64,000 nucleotides of DNA from Lepeophtheirus salmonis (GCF_016086655.4 NC_052135.2:20426363-20490362), one strand, 5' to 3'. Numbered from the stretch's first letter, positions 27,432 through 39,179 are shown. Numbers and translations: made by a program. The notes: generated by a model from the sequence alone, not told the origin.

Positions 27432-28370
27432 GATGTACATATATATGACATGAATAGGCGTATTCAAAAAGATGTCTTTGGTATGTTCGATTTTATTTTT
27501 TATGCTAGTGCATTCGCAACAAACATATATTTACTATTTTCGCTAAATAATGTTTAGTTTGTTTGTGAGAAGCATAATGATCTGCAGTATTATTCGTGTT
27601 CGTCAATTTTTTTGCTATTGAAAAGCATGGATCAAAGAATTTGCTAGAAAAGTTGTGTGAAAACTTTAATTAAGTGCTCCAAAACACTTGAAATGTTGAC
27701 AATTGTATAGTGTAAAATTCTTGCTAATAAAAAAAATATTTACAAGGGGTACAAACTCTTCCAAGATGCACGAGAAGATGCCAATGACGAGCCTCGCTCT
27801 TGATAAACAAGCCCGTCAATAACAGATAAAAACGTTGAAGCAGTGAAGAAAATGGTTTTTGAAAACCGTCAAATCACTATCGGAGAAGTTGCTGAGAATA
27901 TTTACATATCGGTTTATCGTGGCATGATTTTTTCTTGAACATTTTGGACATGAGATAAGTGTCAGCGAAGCTTTTTTCGGAAATTAATTTTGAACAAAGA
28001 ATCGCCACATTTTTTGCCCAAAAAAGAACAGCACAATCATACCTCAGCCACCATATTTACCGGATTGGGCCCCATTTGACTTTTTCTTGTTCGTAAAACT
28101 GAAGAGACACCGAGAACCTCAAAGCTCCAGTCAGCCAGCATTCGGATGCCATGACAGAGAAATATATATGTAGTGGGTGACAGGTCTTCCATCGCAGTCT
28201 AGAGACCATCATCACTGCTAAAGTCAGCTACGTTAACTATTAAGAAAGCTCATACCCACATCTATTTTTATTATAAACTTTTAGGAAATAATAAGCAATT
28301 ACATCATGTTAAATTTTAAAATTTAAAGTGCTCAGACTTTAATAGACCACTCGGTATATGCAGTAAAAAA
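27432..28370 (+). mobile_element. Mariner relic inserted within a family A repeat
   Basis: Repeat A sequence stops near 27431 and its 3' end resumes at about 28375-28437, so roughly 940 bp are inserted. The insert holds mariner transposase fragments in the same orientation. A TA occurs at the left junction (27434-27435), but clear TIRs are not visible, so the exact ends are uncertain. Confidence 0.65.
27670..28150 (+). pseudogene. Mariner (Mos/SETMAR-type) transposase fragments
   Basis: Reading along the plus strand: KTLEMLTIV, YKLFQDAREDANDEPRS (about 27758), then after a stop and shift NVEAVKKMVFENRQITIGEV and AENIYISV (about 27830). These match the N-terminal HTH region of mariner transposases (WYK.F..GRE...DDPRSGRP; I..V...RR.T..E.A). 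A deletion follows, then PQPPYLPDWAPFDFFLF and VKLKRH (about 28040-28110), the block carrying the third catalytic Asp (PPYSPDLAP.D.FLF). The first two catalytic Asp regions are missing. The product is dead. Confidence 0.8.
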
Positions 28371-28374
28371 ATAA

Positions 28375-28437
28375 AATTGGAATGATTCCCTTTCTTGATG
28401 TTTGTAATAAGATATTTTTTATATTGACGCACTACAA
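28375..28437 (+). repeat. Dispersed repeat family A, 3' part after the mariner insertion
   Basis: CCCTTTCTTGATGTTTGTAA followed by TAAGATATTTTTTATATTGA and CGCACTACAA is the family A 3' end, displaced about 940 bp from its 5' part. Confidence 0.65.
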
Positions 28438-29054
28438 ACATAAGCATACAAAATTTACCAAATTCATACAAGTCCAATATGTCGATTTTTTCTTTGCACA
28501 TTCCCTTTATGTAGATATGTAGCTCATGAAAAGACCTCATTGCATACAAGATTAACCAATATCCTCGTATTTTTCCCCCCCAAGTCCTAGATATTTTTTT
28601 GACGTGTTCCTTTTAGTTCTTTTGTTTACATCTTTTTTAGTTCTGATTAAAATCTTTAGTTGCTGTTGGTTTCTTCTTTTTTTTTTTTTTTCATGTGTGT
28701 ATAGGTATATCTTTATATTTATTTTCTTGTGAGTGTGTTTTATTTACTTCTTTTACAAAAAAAAAGAAATGTTTTTTTTTGTTTTGGCATAAAAGTATTT
28801 GAAATAATGATTATAATTCTATATAGTTTTTCCCTCTCTTTCTCTATCCAATTTTCTTATGTGTCTAATTCTCACTTTTTTGTTCTTGTTGTTTTGAGAT
28901 ATATTTGTTTCTTTATCTCACTTTGATTGGGATAAGAATTGATCATAATTAAAAAGGGAGAAAAAAGTTTGTTGCAGGAATGTTGGTAGTTGAGTATTGG
29001 GCTGTGAATTTATATATTTGTGGGTCGTTAATACAAAAGAAAGGTAGAATAATG

Positions 29055-29150
29055 TTTCTCATATTGAAGTTTGGATTACATTTGTATTCTTCGAAGAATT
29101 ATCGTCAATTTCTATCCTCCAATTTTTCTTATTACACCTTCGATTATCAT
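29055..29150 (+). repeat. Dispersed repeat family A, 5' fragment
   Basis: TTGGATTACATTTGTATTCT then TCGAAGAATTATCGTCAATT and TCTATCC match the 5' blocks. The 125-codon ORF from 28980 covers this repeat and shows no recognisable domain. Confidence 0.6.
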
Positions 29151-30339
29151 TATTGGTACGGTATAAGTTGGAAACTTAAAAGTTCCTTACTACATTTTCT
29201 TTCTGTCCAAAGTCACGAAGAAATAATATTTTATCTACTCAGTGATATAGTAAAATATTATTTCACTTTATTGTACATATCACACAAACTTTCTGTCAAA
29301 CGGAAAAAGATAAAGGGTGAAAATCAGATAGTTGTGGTCTTACTATATATAGCATAAAAATTCTATAATTATTTTTAATTGTTAACAGATTAACAATACA
29401 TAGATAATTCTAATTCAAAAATTACCTTTGATGTCATTGCATCCTTCAAAAATTAGAATAGTATTGTACATATCCATAAAAATAAGAACGAAGCAAAATT
29501 TGTGACATGAACATAGTTTATACCAGATGATTAATCCCAAAAAATGTAAATACCAGAAGTTGGGTGGGGTTTTTTAATACTTAAGTATAATTTTAAAGTA
29601 CGTACATAGGTACATACAACCAAAAAAAAAAAAAAAAAAAAACCCGACTTAATCAAACATTAAAGCAGATAAAAAAAGTGTGAAATACAAGGACAGAATG
29701 CCTTTAATTGAGTTATGAGAAATGCTGAAAAAATTTCGGTCTTTTAATTTAATTTTAGGAATACGAAAATTTAGTAAGAAATCATTCGAGTTTAGTATAT
29801 CCAATACTATAAACCAAGTGAAGAAACAACGATGATAACGACGGTGATTATATCTTTTCTCACTTGCTGTGTTATCTATTAATGACATGATGTGATAATT
29901 CGATTATTAAAATTGAAATGAAAAGGTAAATTCTAAAAAGTATAGTTTTTTTTTAAAGACAAAACAAAATATTTCTTTCTAACCATCTAATTACAAGGTT
30001 ATATAAAAAAAATATAGCCTCTTTTTTTTTAAAATCATATTTGTATTATTTGCCTAAATTAAAAATAAAATTGTAGCAAATATAATATGTTTGATCAGAA
30101 CGAGACAGTATTCAGATTTTCAGTAAGCACTTCTCTCTTCCCAAAATAATTTAACAGGGAGGTGATGTTCATAAACGTTTTAATTCAATAGTTCCATTAG
30201 TCTCGCTGGTATATTTTCCTTGGGTACAACAAAAATACCATCCTAACTATTCTAAGACCAATAGTCGGGATAGACTAACAAAAAATGTAATTTTTCATGT
30301 TCGAGGAAGAAAAAGATTGCCAAATAACAAAGGTGGGGC

Positions 30340-30560
30340 TTAGACTACAAAAGACTTGATACTCGACTTGGACTGAAGTCTATATTTGAAAGACTTGCGA
30401 CTCGATTTGATCACCGAGTTAAATATTAAAGATTGACTTGGACTCGCAAATCGATTTTTGAAGACTTCAATTTGACTTGATAAAAATATTGTATAGCTCA
30501 GAATTGTAAGCCATGACTTGGACTCAACTTGAACTTGCAGTTCAGGGACTTTCCCCTAAT
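30340..30560 (+). repeat. Degenerate GACTTGGACTC-type repeat, copy 2
   Basis: At least eight irregular copies of (A/G)ACTTGGACT or GACTTG(C/A)GACTCGA occur over 220 bp (for example at 30364, 30400, 30433, 30468 and 30515). The spacing is uneven, so it is a word-rich repeat element rather than a satellite array. Confidence 0.6.
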
Positions 30561-30694
30561 TTAGAATGACAAGTAATGATAGACTCTTGTTGAACAAAAA
30601 TATCACTTTTTCATCGTATGCATAATACTATGTATAGTACAGAAATAAAAGGTAGTGAAACCAAAACAAATTAGGCTTTAGTATAGCTAGTTAC

Positions 30695-30828
30695 TAATTC
30701 TGAGACTCTGTCCATGACTGATTTTTTTGGGTTTGGTCTTAAGTAATTTTTTCCTAATTATTTTGGTCAGTCAAAAATCATAACGGATTTAGACCGGTCT
30801 ATGATTTTCAGAGTGACACACAACACTA
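30695..30828 (+). mobile_element. hAT-like MITE, family D copy 2, internally deleted to 134 bp
   Basis: The left part contains GATTTTTTTGGGTTTGGTCT and the right part AGACCGGTCTATGATTTTCA ending CACACAACACTA, both shared with the other D copies. The flanking octamers CTAGTTAC (30687-30694) and CTAGCTAC (30829-30836) agree at 7 of 8, a clean hAT-type target duplication. Confidence 0.8.
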
Positions 30829-30839
30829 CTAGCTACATA

Positions 30840-31915
30840 TTTGTGCTTTGCATCCATTTATTTTCCGTTCTCATCCATCATCACATTTAAGGACTCACTG
30901 TCCTCTTTCCATTTATTTATCTATCCATCTATAATCATTTAGAAGAGGGAACAGGGACAACATACAAACTTTGCTGGAGTTAAAACAAATACATACCTCA
31001 GTCAAAAAAGACACATCAGAAAAGGAAGAAAATATATTTATATAACAAAAACCATTAATTGAAGTCATCAGATGATGATGGATGAGGGGGGACAGGGATC
31101 AGCCTTCTCCTTGATCCTTCCCTCTTCCCCCACTCAATTCCCCCTTTTTTACTTTCTTGAAATGACAAAAAGAAGAAGAAAAAAAGAAGTAAAATTCTCG
31201 GTGGCCTCAATTATTTGTTACAACAACAATAACAAAAAAAAAATTAAATTCTCCAAAACATAACATAATTATAGACCCTTTCTTCCATAGAGTTTATTTT
31301 TTTGTATAGTTATATATAATAATAATAGTCATGAGCTAAGGAATTTGTACTTTAAGGAAGAAAAAATAATAAAAAAGGGGATCCCCCTTCTATATGTATA
31401 GCTATAAATAAATACAACTTCTTGAACTGACTACTTCAATTATACATATACAATACAAAAAATGCCGCAGTTTTTCATAAGAAACTTTTATCTAACTGAC
31501 TTATCAAAACTTCTTTGATTGGCCAAAAAAAAACACAAATATATATATATAGAATAATATTAACAATAAATAATGTATTCCCTGCTTTCCTGGTTTTGAT
31601 GTGTTTTTAATGTCAGCTATTTTGGAAGAATATGGACACAATCAATAGGTCTCTCTCTACATTTTAAGACTTTTTTCTGTATGCTTTAAAAGAAACCTCG
31701 CATTAACATGGTAATTGTAATGTTTTGGTAGAGAGCAGCTTAGCTGACGTGATGTTTCATTTTTTTTTCATGAATATACTTTAAACTAAATATGACGTAT
31801 TTTTACTGATATTTTCAATTTAGAAACACAAATGACGTCATCCACAATTTATCAATCAAATAGCTATATCAAGGCGTTATTTTAAATCTGATCGATCAAG
31901 ACCAATTTTTGTGTA
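30840..31915. other. AT-rich background, no gene seen
   Basis: The 63-codon ORF at 31072 ends in poly-Lys/Asn from simple sequence and has no domain. Confidence 0.55.
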
Positions 31916-31919
31916 GAAT

Positions 31920-32015
31920 TGATTTTGATTTAACTTCTTTCAAGGACCAAAGAAGTTAGGTCCGACTTTTGTTATATTAATCTCAGGTCTGCCTAGGGTA
32001 GTGAAGTCTAACACC
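31920..32015 (-). repeat. Possible reversed scrap of family D
   Basis: GGACCAAAGAAGTTAGGTCC resembles the reverse complement of the family D block around ACCAAACTTCTTTG. It is short and partly palindromic, so the assignment is weak. Confidence 0.3.
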
Positions 32016-32129
32016 TACAGGCTCAAAAATATGAAATGGAAGGTGTCACTCTTCTTAAAAAATTCAATCTGAACAAGATTTTTATTTCTCTTGTTATCAT
32101 TATTATTGTATAATTTAGGAGATAACATA

Positions 32130-32385
32130 TAAGTATAAACTAATCAATAGTGCGTGAAGGACAAAGGGTAACAAGGATTTTTTGCAGAGTTATAAGGCTA
32201 AATCCTTGTTGTACTCGGCGTATAACAGGGAATAACTATAACTAGAAATGGAATGGGTTTTTGTGTTTATTTCCTTCATCTCAATGCTGCTCAAAGCTAA
32301 TCTATGGAAATTTCATTACAGCAAAGATGCTCTCCTCCAAAACAATCTTCAATTTTTCAAGGTGACCATGTAAATTTTCGATATT
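32130..32385 (+). repeat. Dispersed repeat family C, copy 4
   Basis: AAACTAATCAATAGTGCGTG, GGAATGGGTTTTTGTGTTTA, TTTCCTTCATCTCAATGCTG, ATCTTCAATTTTTCAAGGT. The central part (GAATAACTATAACTAG) is diverged. Confidence 0.65.
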
Positions 32386-32599
32386 TTTTAACATACCAGC
32401 ATTATATGAATTTATGAATATAATATACATTATATACGTCTAATAACTACGCCATTATAGAAGTGGAGATTTGTTCATACATTTTCAAAAATTAATTCGA
32501 GTTCAATTGTTCTATATTCAGAACTTATTATAATCATAATATTTTTTTAACTATTTTTTTTAAAGGAATAAAAATGGCATAAAAACAATTCTAGTTTGT

Positions 32600-32930
32600 C
32601 AATTATGTAATCATTCTTCCCAACTGTTGGACGCTTCTACATATACAACGGATGAAATAAGTATTTGATCTCTTATTAAGTAAGTAAGTTTGGGATTGTG
32701 GTCCAGGGACTTGATAGGCCACTCCTTGACCTTAATGTGCTTCTTCTCGAGCCATTCCTTGCTTGCATTGACCGTATATTTTAATATCAAGCTGTAAAAC
32801 CATCCATGACCTATTTTTATTACCCTATTTTGAGGGAAGAAGATTGTCGCCCAAAATTTTCTTGAACACCCTCCCTTTGAAACAATGAAGTCGTCCTTTC
32901 CCCTTAGCAAAGTAACAAAAATGTTTCCAA
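32600..32930 (-). pseudogene. Tc1-like transposase fragment
   Basis: A 99-codon open stretch on the minus strand contains GGCSRKFWATIFFPQ, KIGHGW, then ASKEWLEKKHIKVKEWPIKS and LDHNPKL. This matches the Tc1 region from GGGS.M.WG to HTS...EWL....I.V..WP.QSPDLNPIE. The stretch that should hold the second catalytic Asp (QQDNDPKH) has been lost, and the DLNPIE motif has become DHNPKL, so the terminal acidic residue is gone. Its DNA shares a GGTCAATGCAAG...AAGAAG block with the fragment at 49.6 kb, so both descend from one Tc1 lineage. No TIRs are visible nearby. Confidence 0.72.
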
Positions 32931-33228
32931 CCCAATAATTGACAGTAGGGGTAATATTCTAGGGATATTTCTTCATTCATACACTCTTTTTGTTCATATT
33001 ATGTCTTGCAGGAATAAAATAAATCCATAAGTAGTTTCCAAAATGAATAATCATTAATCGATAAGAGATAAATGATTAACACTTCTTACATTATAATTGC
33101 TGTCGTGTTTGTTCATTATTAAATATATTTTAAGTACTACAACGGTAAAGATTCCGACTACATTTGAACCACATACTATCATTTTTAATTGATTTAAAAT
33201 ATACAACTATATATATAAATAAATTAAA

Positions 33229-33365
33229 ATGTCCCAAATGTTCCATTAGCCAAATACCTGTTTCGAAAATTTTCCTTCAGTAAAGTAGACATTTGGGAAA
33301 AAGTACTTCCTCGAAATGTCCGTTCGGCAAATTGTCCATCTACGAAATGTCCTAGAAATGTTTCA
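33229..33365 (+). repeat. Degenerate short tandem repeat (AAATGTCC... word)
   Basis: Irregular units of 18-25 bp such as CAAATGTTCCATTAGCCAAA, GAAATGTCCGTTCGGCAAAT, TGTCCATCTACGAAATGTCC. A related word appears at 49.38-49.44 kb (GCAAAATGACCGAAAA). Confidence 0.55.
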
Positions 33366-33451
33366 AATACGTAGAAATGGTTGATATTATGGGAATACCA
33401 ATTTGTGATAAAAAGAGCATCAGCTGACTAATCCCCCTCCCCCATGCTGTA

Positions 33452-33476
33452 TATTCTAGGAGTTTCAGACCAAACC
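33452..33476 (+). mobile_element. hAT-like MITE family D, right-terminal scrap
   Basis: The sequence TTCAGACCAAACCCAACACTA is the right end of family D with nothing of the family to its left. It is probably a truncated copy. Confidence 0.5.
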
Positions 33477-34639
33477 CAACACTAGTACATTCTTTCATAG
33501 CCAGGTTACAAAAGATGTTTGATCTTACTTATCTCTATCTTACTTTTCTATGAAGATGGATGGAGAGGAACATTCCCAATGACCTACTTTTACTCATAAT
33601 TCTAACCATATCTTATCTTTATTTTTTTTTTTTTTGTCTGTACTAATTGCTTTACAAGCAAAAAAAGAAAGAAGAAGCAGACTTAAGATAAGTCTTGCAA
33701 TTAATACATCTTTTCTCTTTACTTATTTTCTTTCTCTTTTCAGATCATAATAATTCAAAAAACATATATTTAATAGGGAAAAGTTTCATTATCGTTCTTA
33801 GTTCAGATGTATGTTTATTGTATTATTATTTTTGTTGATAGTAGTATCTATTAGAAGAAGAAGACCTTAATCCTTAAAAAAAGTTGCTTTCTAAAGTCTG
33901 TATACTACATTTTATTCTATCTGGGTCATACCACAGTATGAATCAACAAATGCGGATAAATAGGAATATATATTTTTCTTGTTGTTTATGGGTTAGATAC
34001 TTATTGTGTCAATGGGGAAATTGTTCATGTTTCGCAATAAATGATATTGTATGCATTAATTGTAATTTGAAAAAGATAGATATTTGAAATAGGGAAATAT
34101 AATTATCTCAATAAAATAAATATTTAGATATGATTTTGTTTCTCCTACTTTTTGAATGTTTCTTTTTTTCCGTAAAGGTATTTGATGAAATTCTTTAAAT
34201 TCAGGATTAAAGTGATCAATGATTTCCTTTGAGTATCTTGCAACCTTTTCTCTAAAGGAATTACAGAAATATGCCCCAAATCAGAGGGTGGTAGTTAGTA
34301 AATTTTCTCTACTATGGAATTACTATTTTATAATTCTTGAGAATGGTTCACAGCTACTTAATAATAAATCCTTCAAGTACAACCAATCATTATTCAGAAC
34401 ACTTTTAAGAGGGTAAGAAGGCGAAAACTGATAGATGACATAGTTAATATACTAAAAAATTGTCGAGTTATGTACAATTCCATAAATGTTTAAGATGTTC
34501 TAATCTAAATTAATTTCTAAAAATGAGCATTGAGGAGTAACTTTTATAAAGGAAGAGTCAGGTTTTTTTTCAAGTTAATCATAGGCTGTCAAAAATTATT
34601 TTTGAAATAGTTACAAATAAATCTATATAGATTGATTAT

Positions 34640-34725
34640 GTACATATTAAATATTAACGGCAGTATCCGCCATTGTCGGTGGTGATTAGGCATCGACGAA
34701 CAGACAAACATTTATTTAAAAATAT
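34640..34725 (+). repeat. Fragment of a dispersed repeat ending in GACAAACATTTATTT
   Basis: GCATCGACGAACAGACAAAC then ATTTATTTAAAAATATAG is the familiar tail of many arthropod interspersed repeats. Nothing else of it is recognisable. Confidence 0.35.
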
Positions 34726-34731
34726 AGAAGA

Positions 34732-34785
34732 TAATTCCACAAGGAATCTTTAGTGTTACTCTCCGTTTTTCATGAGCTCACTCAC
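34732..34785 (-). repeat. Dispersed repeat family C, 5' fragment (reversed)
   Basis: The reverse complement GAGTGAGCTCATGAAAAACG then GAGAGTAACACTAAAG matches the early part of family C only. Confidence 0.5.
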
Positions 34786-35989
34786 ATGCAGTTACTCAAT
34801 ACATAGATTTCCTTGGAAAATATTCAAAGTTTTACATAATTGAGCTTTAACTACTCACGGTCGTTTCTGAAGATGACTCGCCAATTCATTTTTCATAGGA
34901 TAGAACTGTATGAAATATAAATGGACCTTTGTGTCTGCAAAATTTTATTTATTTTTACACACCGTTTTTATAAAACTCTATAATATAGAATCCCTTTTTC
35001 TTTTTTAATATAACACGCACGCACGCTCGACTGTGTTATTTCTTAGATCAAGTATCGACGTAGTCCTAAGACACGCTCAAAAATTATTCTATGGAAAAGA
35101 TACACACAGATAAATTTGAAATAAAAAAGACACGTTAACAAAATTAGAAACATTTTGAGTAAAGGATTCTGAAGATTCAAAATTAAAATGGATCAAAAAC
35201 AGTTTTGAAATCTTAACTGATTTAAAAAAAAAAAAAATCAGATTCGGAGTCAATACATCAAAATACACATAAATCTAGGATCGAACCTATTTCGTTATTA
35301 TTGTTGACTAGATTAAATAGATAAAATATATGTATAGTTATGTTATAAAAATAATTATTTTTATAGATAACCTTATCAAAGTATTTTCTTAGATTAGATT
35401 ATTCATGCTTTTATAAATGTCTAAAAAATTTTAAGGCTCTCGAATTAGAAAATTGACCTTGTCAATAAATTAGTAGAAGTTATGACTTGGTTCTATCCAT
35501 ACTATATATTGTTGGAAATTTGAGACAGATGATTGAAAAACTGTGTATTATTGTATCTTTATAATGTTAAATTGTACATGGGTCACAGTTTTATTGATAA
35601 TCTTTTAGTAATTTAATTATTCCTTTTCATAAAACTATTATTTAAGTGGACTCTTCATTGCTTTAAAATATATTTTTCACATATTTATCATTATATTTTT
35701 TATGAATTAAAAATATTTTATTTACAGGACAGATTAAATTTTCAATAATATGGACAATAGTTTTTTTAATAAAATATAGTTCATATTAAATTCATTTTCC
35801 TAATGGAACTTGGGAAAAAATTGAAATATTCTAATAATATTGATAAGTACCATTTTTTTTAACCCTACTATAAATTTTTTAGTATAATTTGTAAATGCAC
35901 TATTAAATTAATTTTGAAATTGCATTAGAGTAAGTAGATATTAGCATGAGTATATAAATAGGCGTTACACATTAGTCATATGCTGATGT

Positions 35990-36260
35990 TAAAATATTTT
36001 CCAATCCGATATTTTACAAATTATTAGATGTATCAGTATCCTTGATATAATTTGTTTTCTTTTGTCAAAATTGGTTTCGTTCGTTTGCCAGCAGATACAT
36101 ATCCTAAAGCTATAATATATCCAATCTAAACGTATAGCTTTTTTAGTGATAAGATATATTTAGCTGAATCTTGAGAAACAATTTTATTCGAATTTCAAAT
36201 ATTTTATTTATAAAGTACAGATTCATCCATTTGATCCCGTTTTAGTAATGTTACCAAATG
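35990..36260 (+). repeat. Dispersed repeat family B, copy 2
   Basis: ATTTTACAAATTATTAGATG, GATATAATTTGTTTTCTTTT, AAATTGGTTTCGTTCGTTTG, ACAGATTCATCCATTTGATC. Contains a central insertion relative to copy 1. Confidence 0.6.
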
Positions 36261-36434
36261 ACAATATACAATTTTACTCGATCTAGTGATTTTCTTATTT
36301 CAATACGATATATCTATATCTTTAAACGCATTATTAAAATACTAAATTAATTGTCACTCTTTTTCACACAATTTGATCATTTTTGTGTTAAAGAATCCTT
36401 TTAATTATGAAAAAAGTGAGTGTGCCAAATTATA

Positions 36435-37150
36435 CCGGAAGTTGCATAAATACGCGGACTATTTGTGGCAAATAATTAAATGTGTAATAAAATTCGAATG
36501 ACGTATTTTTTTTTTGAAAATTATATAATAGAGAATTTATTCTGGTATAAAATTTAATATAATTACTGAATATAACCACCATCCACTGCTATGACACCCT
36601 CCAAGCGCCCGCGGAAGGCCTTGCACACATTGATAATGTAATGGTCTTCCATCGCTGCCCATTGCTCATTGACTCTGGCCTTAAATGAGTCCAAATTCGA
36701 GTGGCAGGTAGCACAAAGCTTCTTCTCAATTTGCCACCACACACTATAGTCAACGGGATTCAGATCAGGTGATTGAGGTGGCCAAATGTTTTTGTTCCAA
36801 AATGGCATGTTGGCAGCGAGCCAATCCTGAGTCATTCCAGAGGCATGGGCAGGGCTTTCAGATCTTTTCCTCCTTGACAAGCATCTGGACCTTGAACACA
36901 GTAGTCCTGGATAGTCCAGTGTCCTTGATTATCTCCTTGACAGACCTACCGGCGTGAATGAGAGTGGCAACCATATGACGTTTGGCCTCGTCATTCATCG
37001 TAAACCACTTTGTTTGATGCGAGTATGAAAAACAACAACAAAGCCAAAAGATTTACGGAGTTACTTGTGCTGGAATTTTTATTTCCAGTCACGGAACCCT
37101 CGAGATCGAGATATAAGAAAAATTAGTCGGCGTATTTATGCAACTACCGG
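36435..37150 (-). mobile_element. Internally deleted Tc1/mariner-type element with both TIRs, about 716 bp
   Basis: The left end reads CCGGAAGTTGCATAAATACG and the reverse complement of the right end CCGGTAGTTGCATAAATACG. The match continues with a few mismatches for about 33 bp. TA sits just outside each end (36433-36434 and 37151-37152). The minus strand holds the two ends of a transposase gene with its middle missing. The core is GC-richer than the flanks. The terminal sequence differs from that of the 42 kb element, so this is a separate family. Confidence 0.88.
36563..36998 (-). pseudogene. Tc1/mariner transposase with central deletion (HTH joined to the C-terminal catalytic end)
   Basis: From an ATG at 36998 the minus strand reads MNDEAKRHMVATLIHAGRS and KEIIKDTGLSRTTVFKVQ, a helix-turn-helix region. 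This frame stops near 36860. Within the same few codons the neighbouring frame becomes the C-terminal catalytic part: SPAHASGMTQDWLAANMPFW, then NIWPPQSPDLNPVDYSVWW with the third catalytic Asp, then QIEKKLCATC onward to the stop at 36563. The first catalytic Asp and everything between the HTH and the SAPAH motif are missing, and the second Asp is also lost (Glu/Ser at the junction). Deletion of about 500-600 bp relative to a usual 1.2-1.3 kb element would account for this. The product cannot be active. Confidence 0.85.
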
Positions 37151-37284
37151 TATGTATTGCTCTAAAGTTAAATCCTTAAAAAAAAAATCACTACTGCCTA
37201 TTAATGCAGGTACATGATATTATTAAATACTATTTTACTCACTTCAAATATCTCAAGTATGACTCGTCAGCACAAAAGCGGGCT

Positions 37285-37610
37285 TATGTTATTTTTCTCA
37301 AAATTGAGTGCGGGTTACATTTTTATTCATCAACGAATTATCGTCATTTTATGTCAACAAATTATTCTGATAGACCTCTTGGGTGCTCCGCAAATTGCAT
37401 TTAAAGTAGTGAAAACTCATTTTCATAGTGGAAGGATTATAAATTCATATATTTTATTTGAAAGACTATATCGAGGCGATATTAAGTATCATAAATCAAA
37501 AGAAGGGTATAAACTAGAGTTAGCATCTTTGCTCATCTTAACTTATCCCAAAAATTTTAATACCGTGCCTATAGTCGATATAAATAGGTATATGAAATAT
37601 TGTAAAAGTT
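37285..37610 (+). repeat. Dispersed repeat family A, copy with a long chance ORF
   Basis: Contains TTATTCATCAACGAATTATC, ATGTCAACAAATTATTCTGA, TTGGGTGCTCCGCAAATTGC and TATGAAATATTG in family order. A 171-codon frame (37214-37729) stays open across it; other copies are interrupted, so I do not call a gene. Confidence 0.72.
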
Positions 37611-39179
37611 TATATATTAAAGAATATAAAATATCATTTATAATTACATATAAGTATTATTATCGTTGTTTTTACATTGAAAATAAATCAATTTTTCCAT
37701 TACCTTTCGAAGTAACATATATTAAATAAAAAAGCATAAAAAGTATATTTTTGTGTAAGAATAACAAGGCAGGAACAAGTTTGCCTGCTGTATATTTTTC
37801 TTTCCAATATTTCATTACTTGACTGGGAAAACGTCCATTAGAAAAAATTACAAAAAAAAAAAAAAACCATTTGCTTTACTCTTAGAAACAAAACGAAACA
37901 TTTTCTCTCCAATAAGTTTCTAAGTTTCTTTTTTCTGAAAAAATAATCTATAACTAGAAGGTAAATTCTTTTTTGATCTTTCATTTTTCTTTTACGACTA
38001 TACATATGTTTCAAAACTACAAACAAGCAGCATTGTTCCCATATTTTTCATCTTTTGACCTGAATAAGTAGTGGAGAGACGCATCAAGATATTAAATAAT
38101 TAGAATTTGGCTTGTTGCAAAGTAAATAAATTCTTTTTCTGAGATGGTTTTTTATGTTTCTACTTTTTTTTTTTTTCAACAAAAAAAAAGTTTTCTATAA
38201 TTATTTTCTTATCCATCTGTACGAGGTTCTTCTTTTATTATTGGTTGCCCTGATAACGTAGGAAAATTTGGGCATACAAACATATGTGTGCTATTTAGTT
38301 TTACTTTGTAAACATAAAGAATCATTGATGTACGAAAAATAGTTTTTGAGTAAATGGAGAACACGAAAAAGGAGTGAGTAGGTATACATATATGTAGAAA
38401 AATGTATTGAATAGCATTTTATATCAAGAACAATTGAACAACGGTTAATCTTAAACATGTATTTGCTCTAAGTTAGATAAATAAAATGCAAGTGCAAATA
38501 TTTGAAATTAGCACAATATTTTTTCAAAAAAAAAGTAACATTTGTTAGAAGTATCGATTTTTTTAATATTCAAAGTTGGTATTTACCTATTAAAACGATA
38601 AAAATAACTAATTACTTTAAATAGAAAAATTCTCTAAAATCTTAATTTATACAAAAAAACAATTACAGATTCGTCATTAACTTTTAAAGTACTACAAGAA
38701 ATGAAAATGGATTTTAAACGATTTAAGAAAAATTTAAATTTTGTTAACGTATTTAGTCATATAAGAAGGAAATTATTGACAAAAGAAAGACATAGATGAA
38801 GTTCGGATCCTACATTGCAGTTTATCCACATTAATTTTAAATATTTCTTGTGTTCATAGTAGTTTTGTAGATAAAATAAGTTGATATTCAATTCATGCGA
38901 ACAACACAAAACTAAATATAGACTAAAAGTACTTCAATTATTCCTAATACAAAACAACAGGAATTATAGTATTTCGTAGACCCATTCAAACAAAACACGT
39001 AAAAATGAATAAATAATTCATTTCTATTATATGTGTAATGTAAATTGTTGATTATTTCAATGCAAAGGATATGGGAGTTGGTACTAGAAAGATTACCCAA
39101 AGAAATATTTTCATTTCATGAAATTGCCCTCAGTAAAAAACTTTCATGAATTTAAAATTGACTGCAAGTATACTGATTC
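37611..39179. other. AT-rich background, no gene seen
   Basis: Minus ORFs at 37838 and 38912 (62 codons each) lack any feature. Confidence 0.55.

Larger units (their letters stand above)
33480..35989. other. AT-rich background with two repeat scraps
   Basis: Holds the scraps at 34.64 and 34.73 kb. ORFs at 33884 and 34219 are unsupported. CACGCACGCACGC at about 35016 is a short simple repeat. Confidence 0.55.

Noticed and set aside
28980..29357. 125-codon plus-strand ORF
   Set aside because: It overlaps a family A 5' fragment and has no recognisable domain, signal or splice context.
37214..37729. 171-codon plus-strand ORF
   Set aside because: It lies largely over a family A repeat whose other copies are not open, the composition is that of AT-rich chance frames, and no motif is visible.
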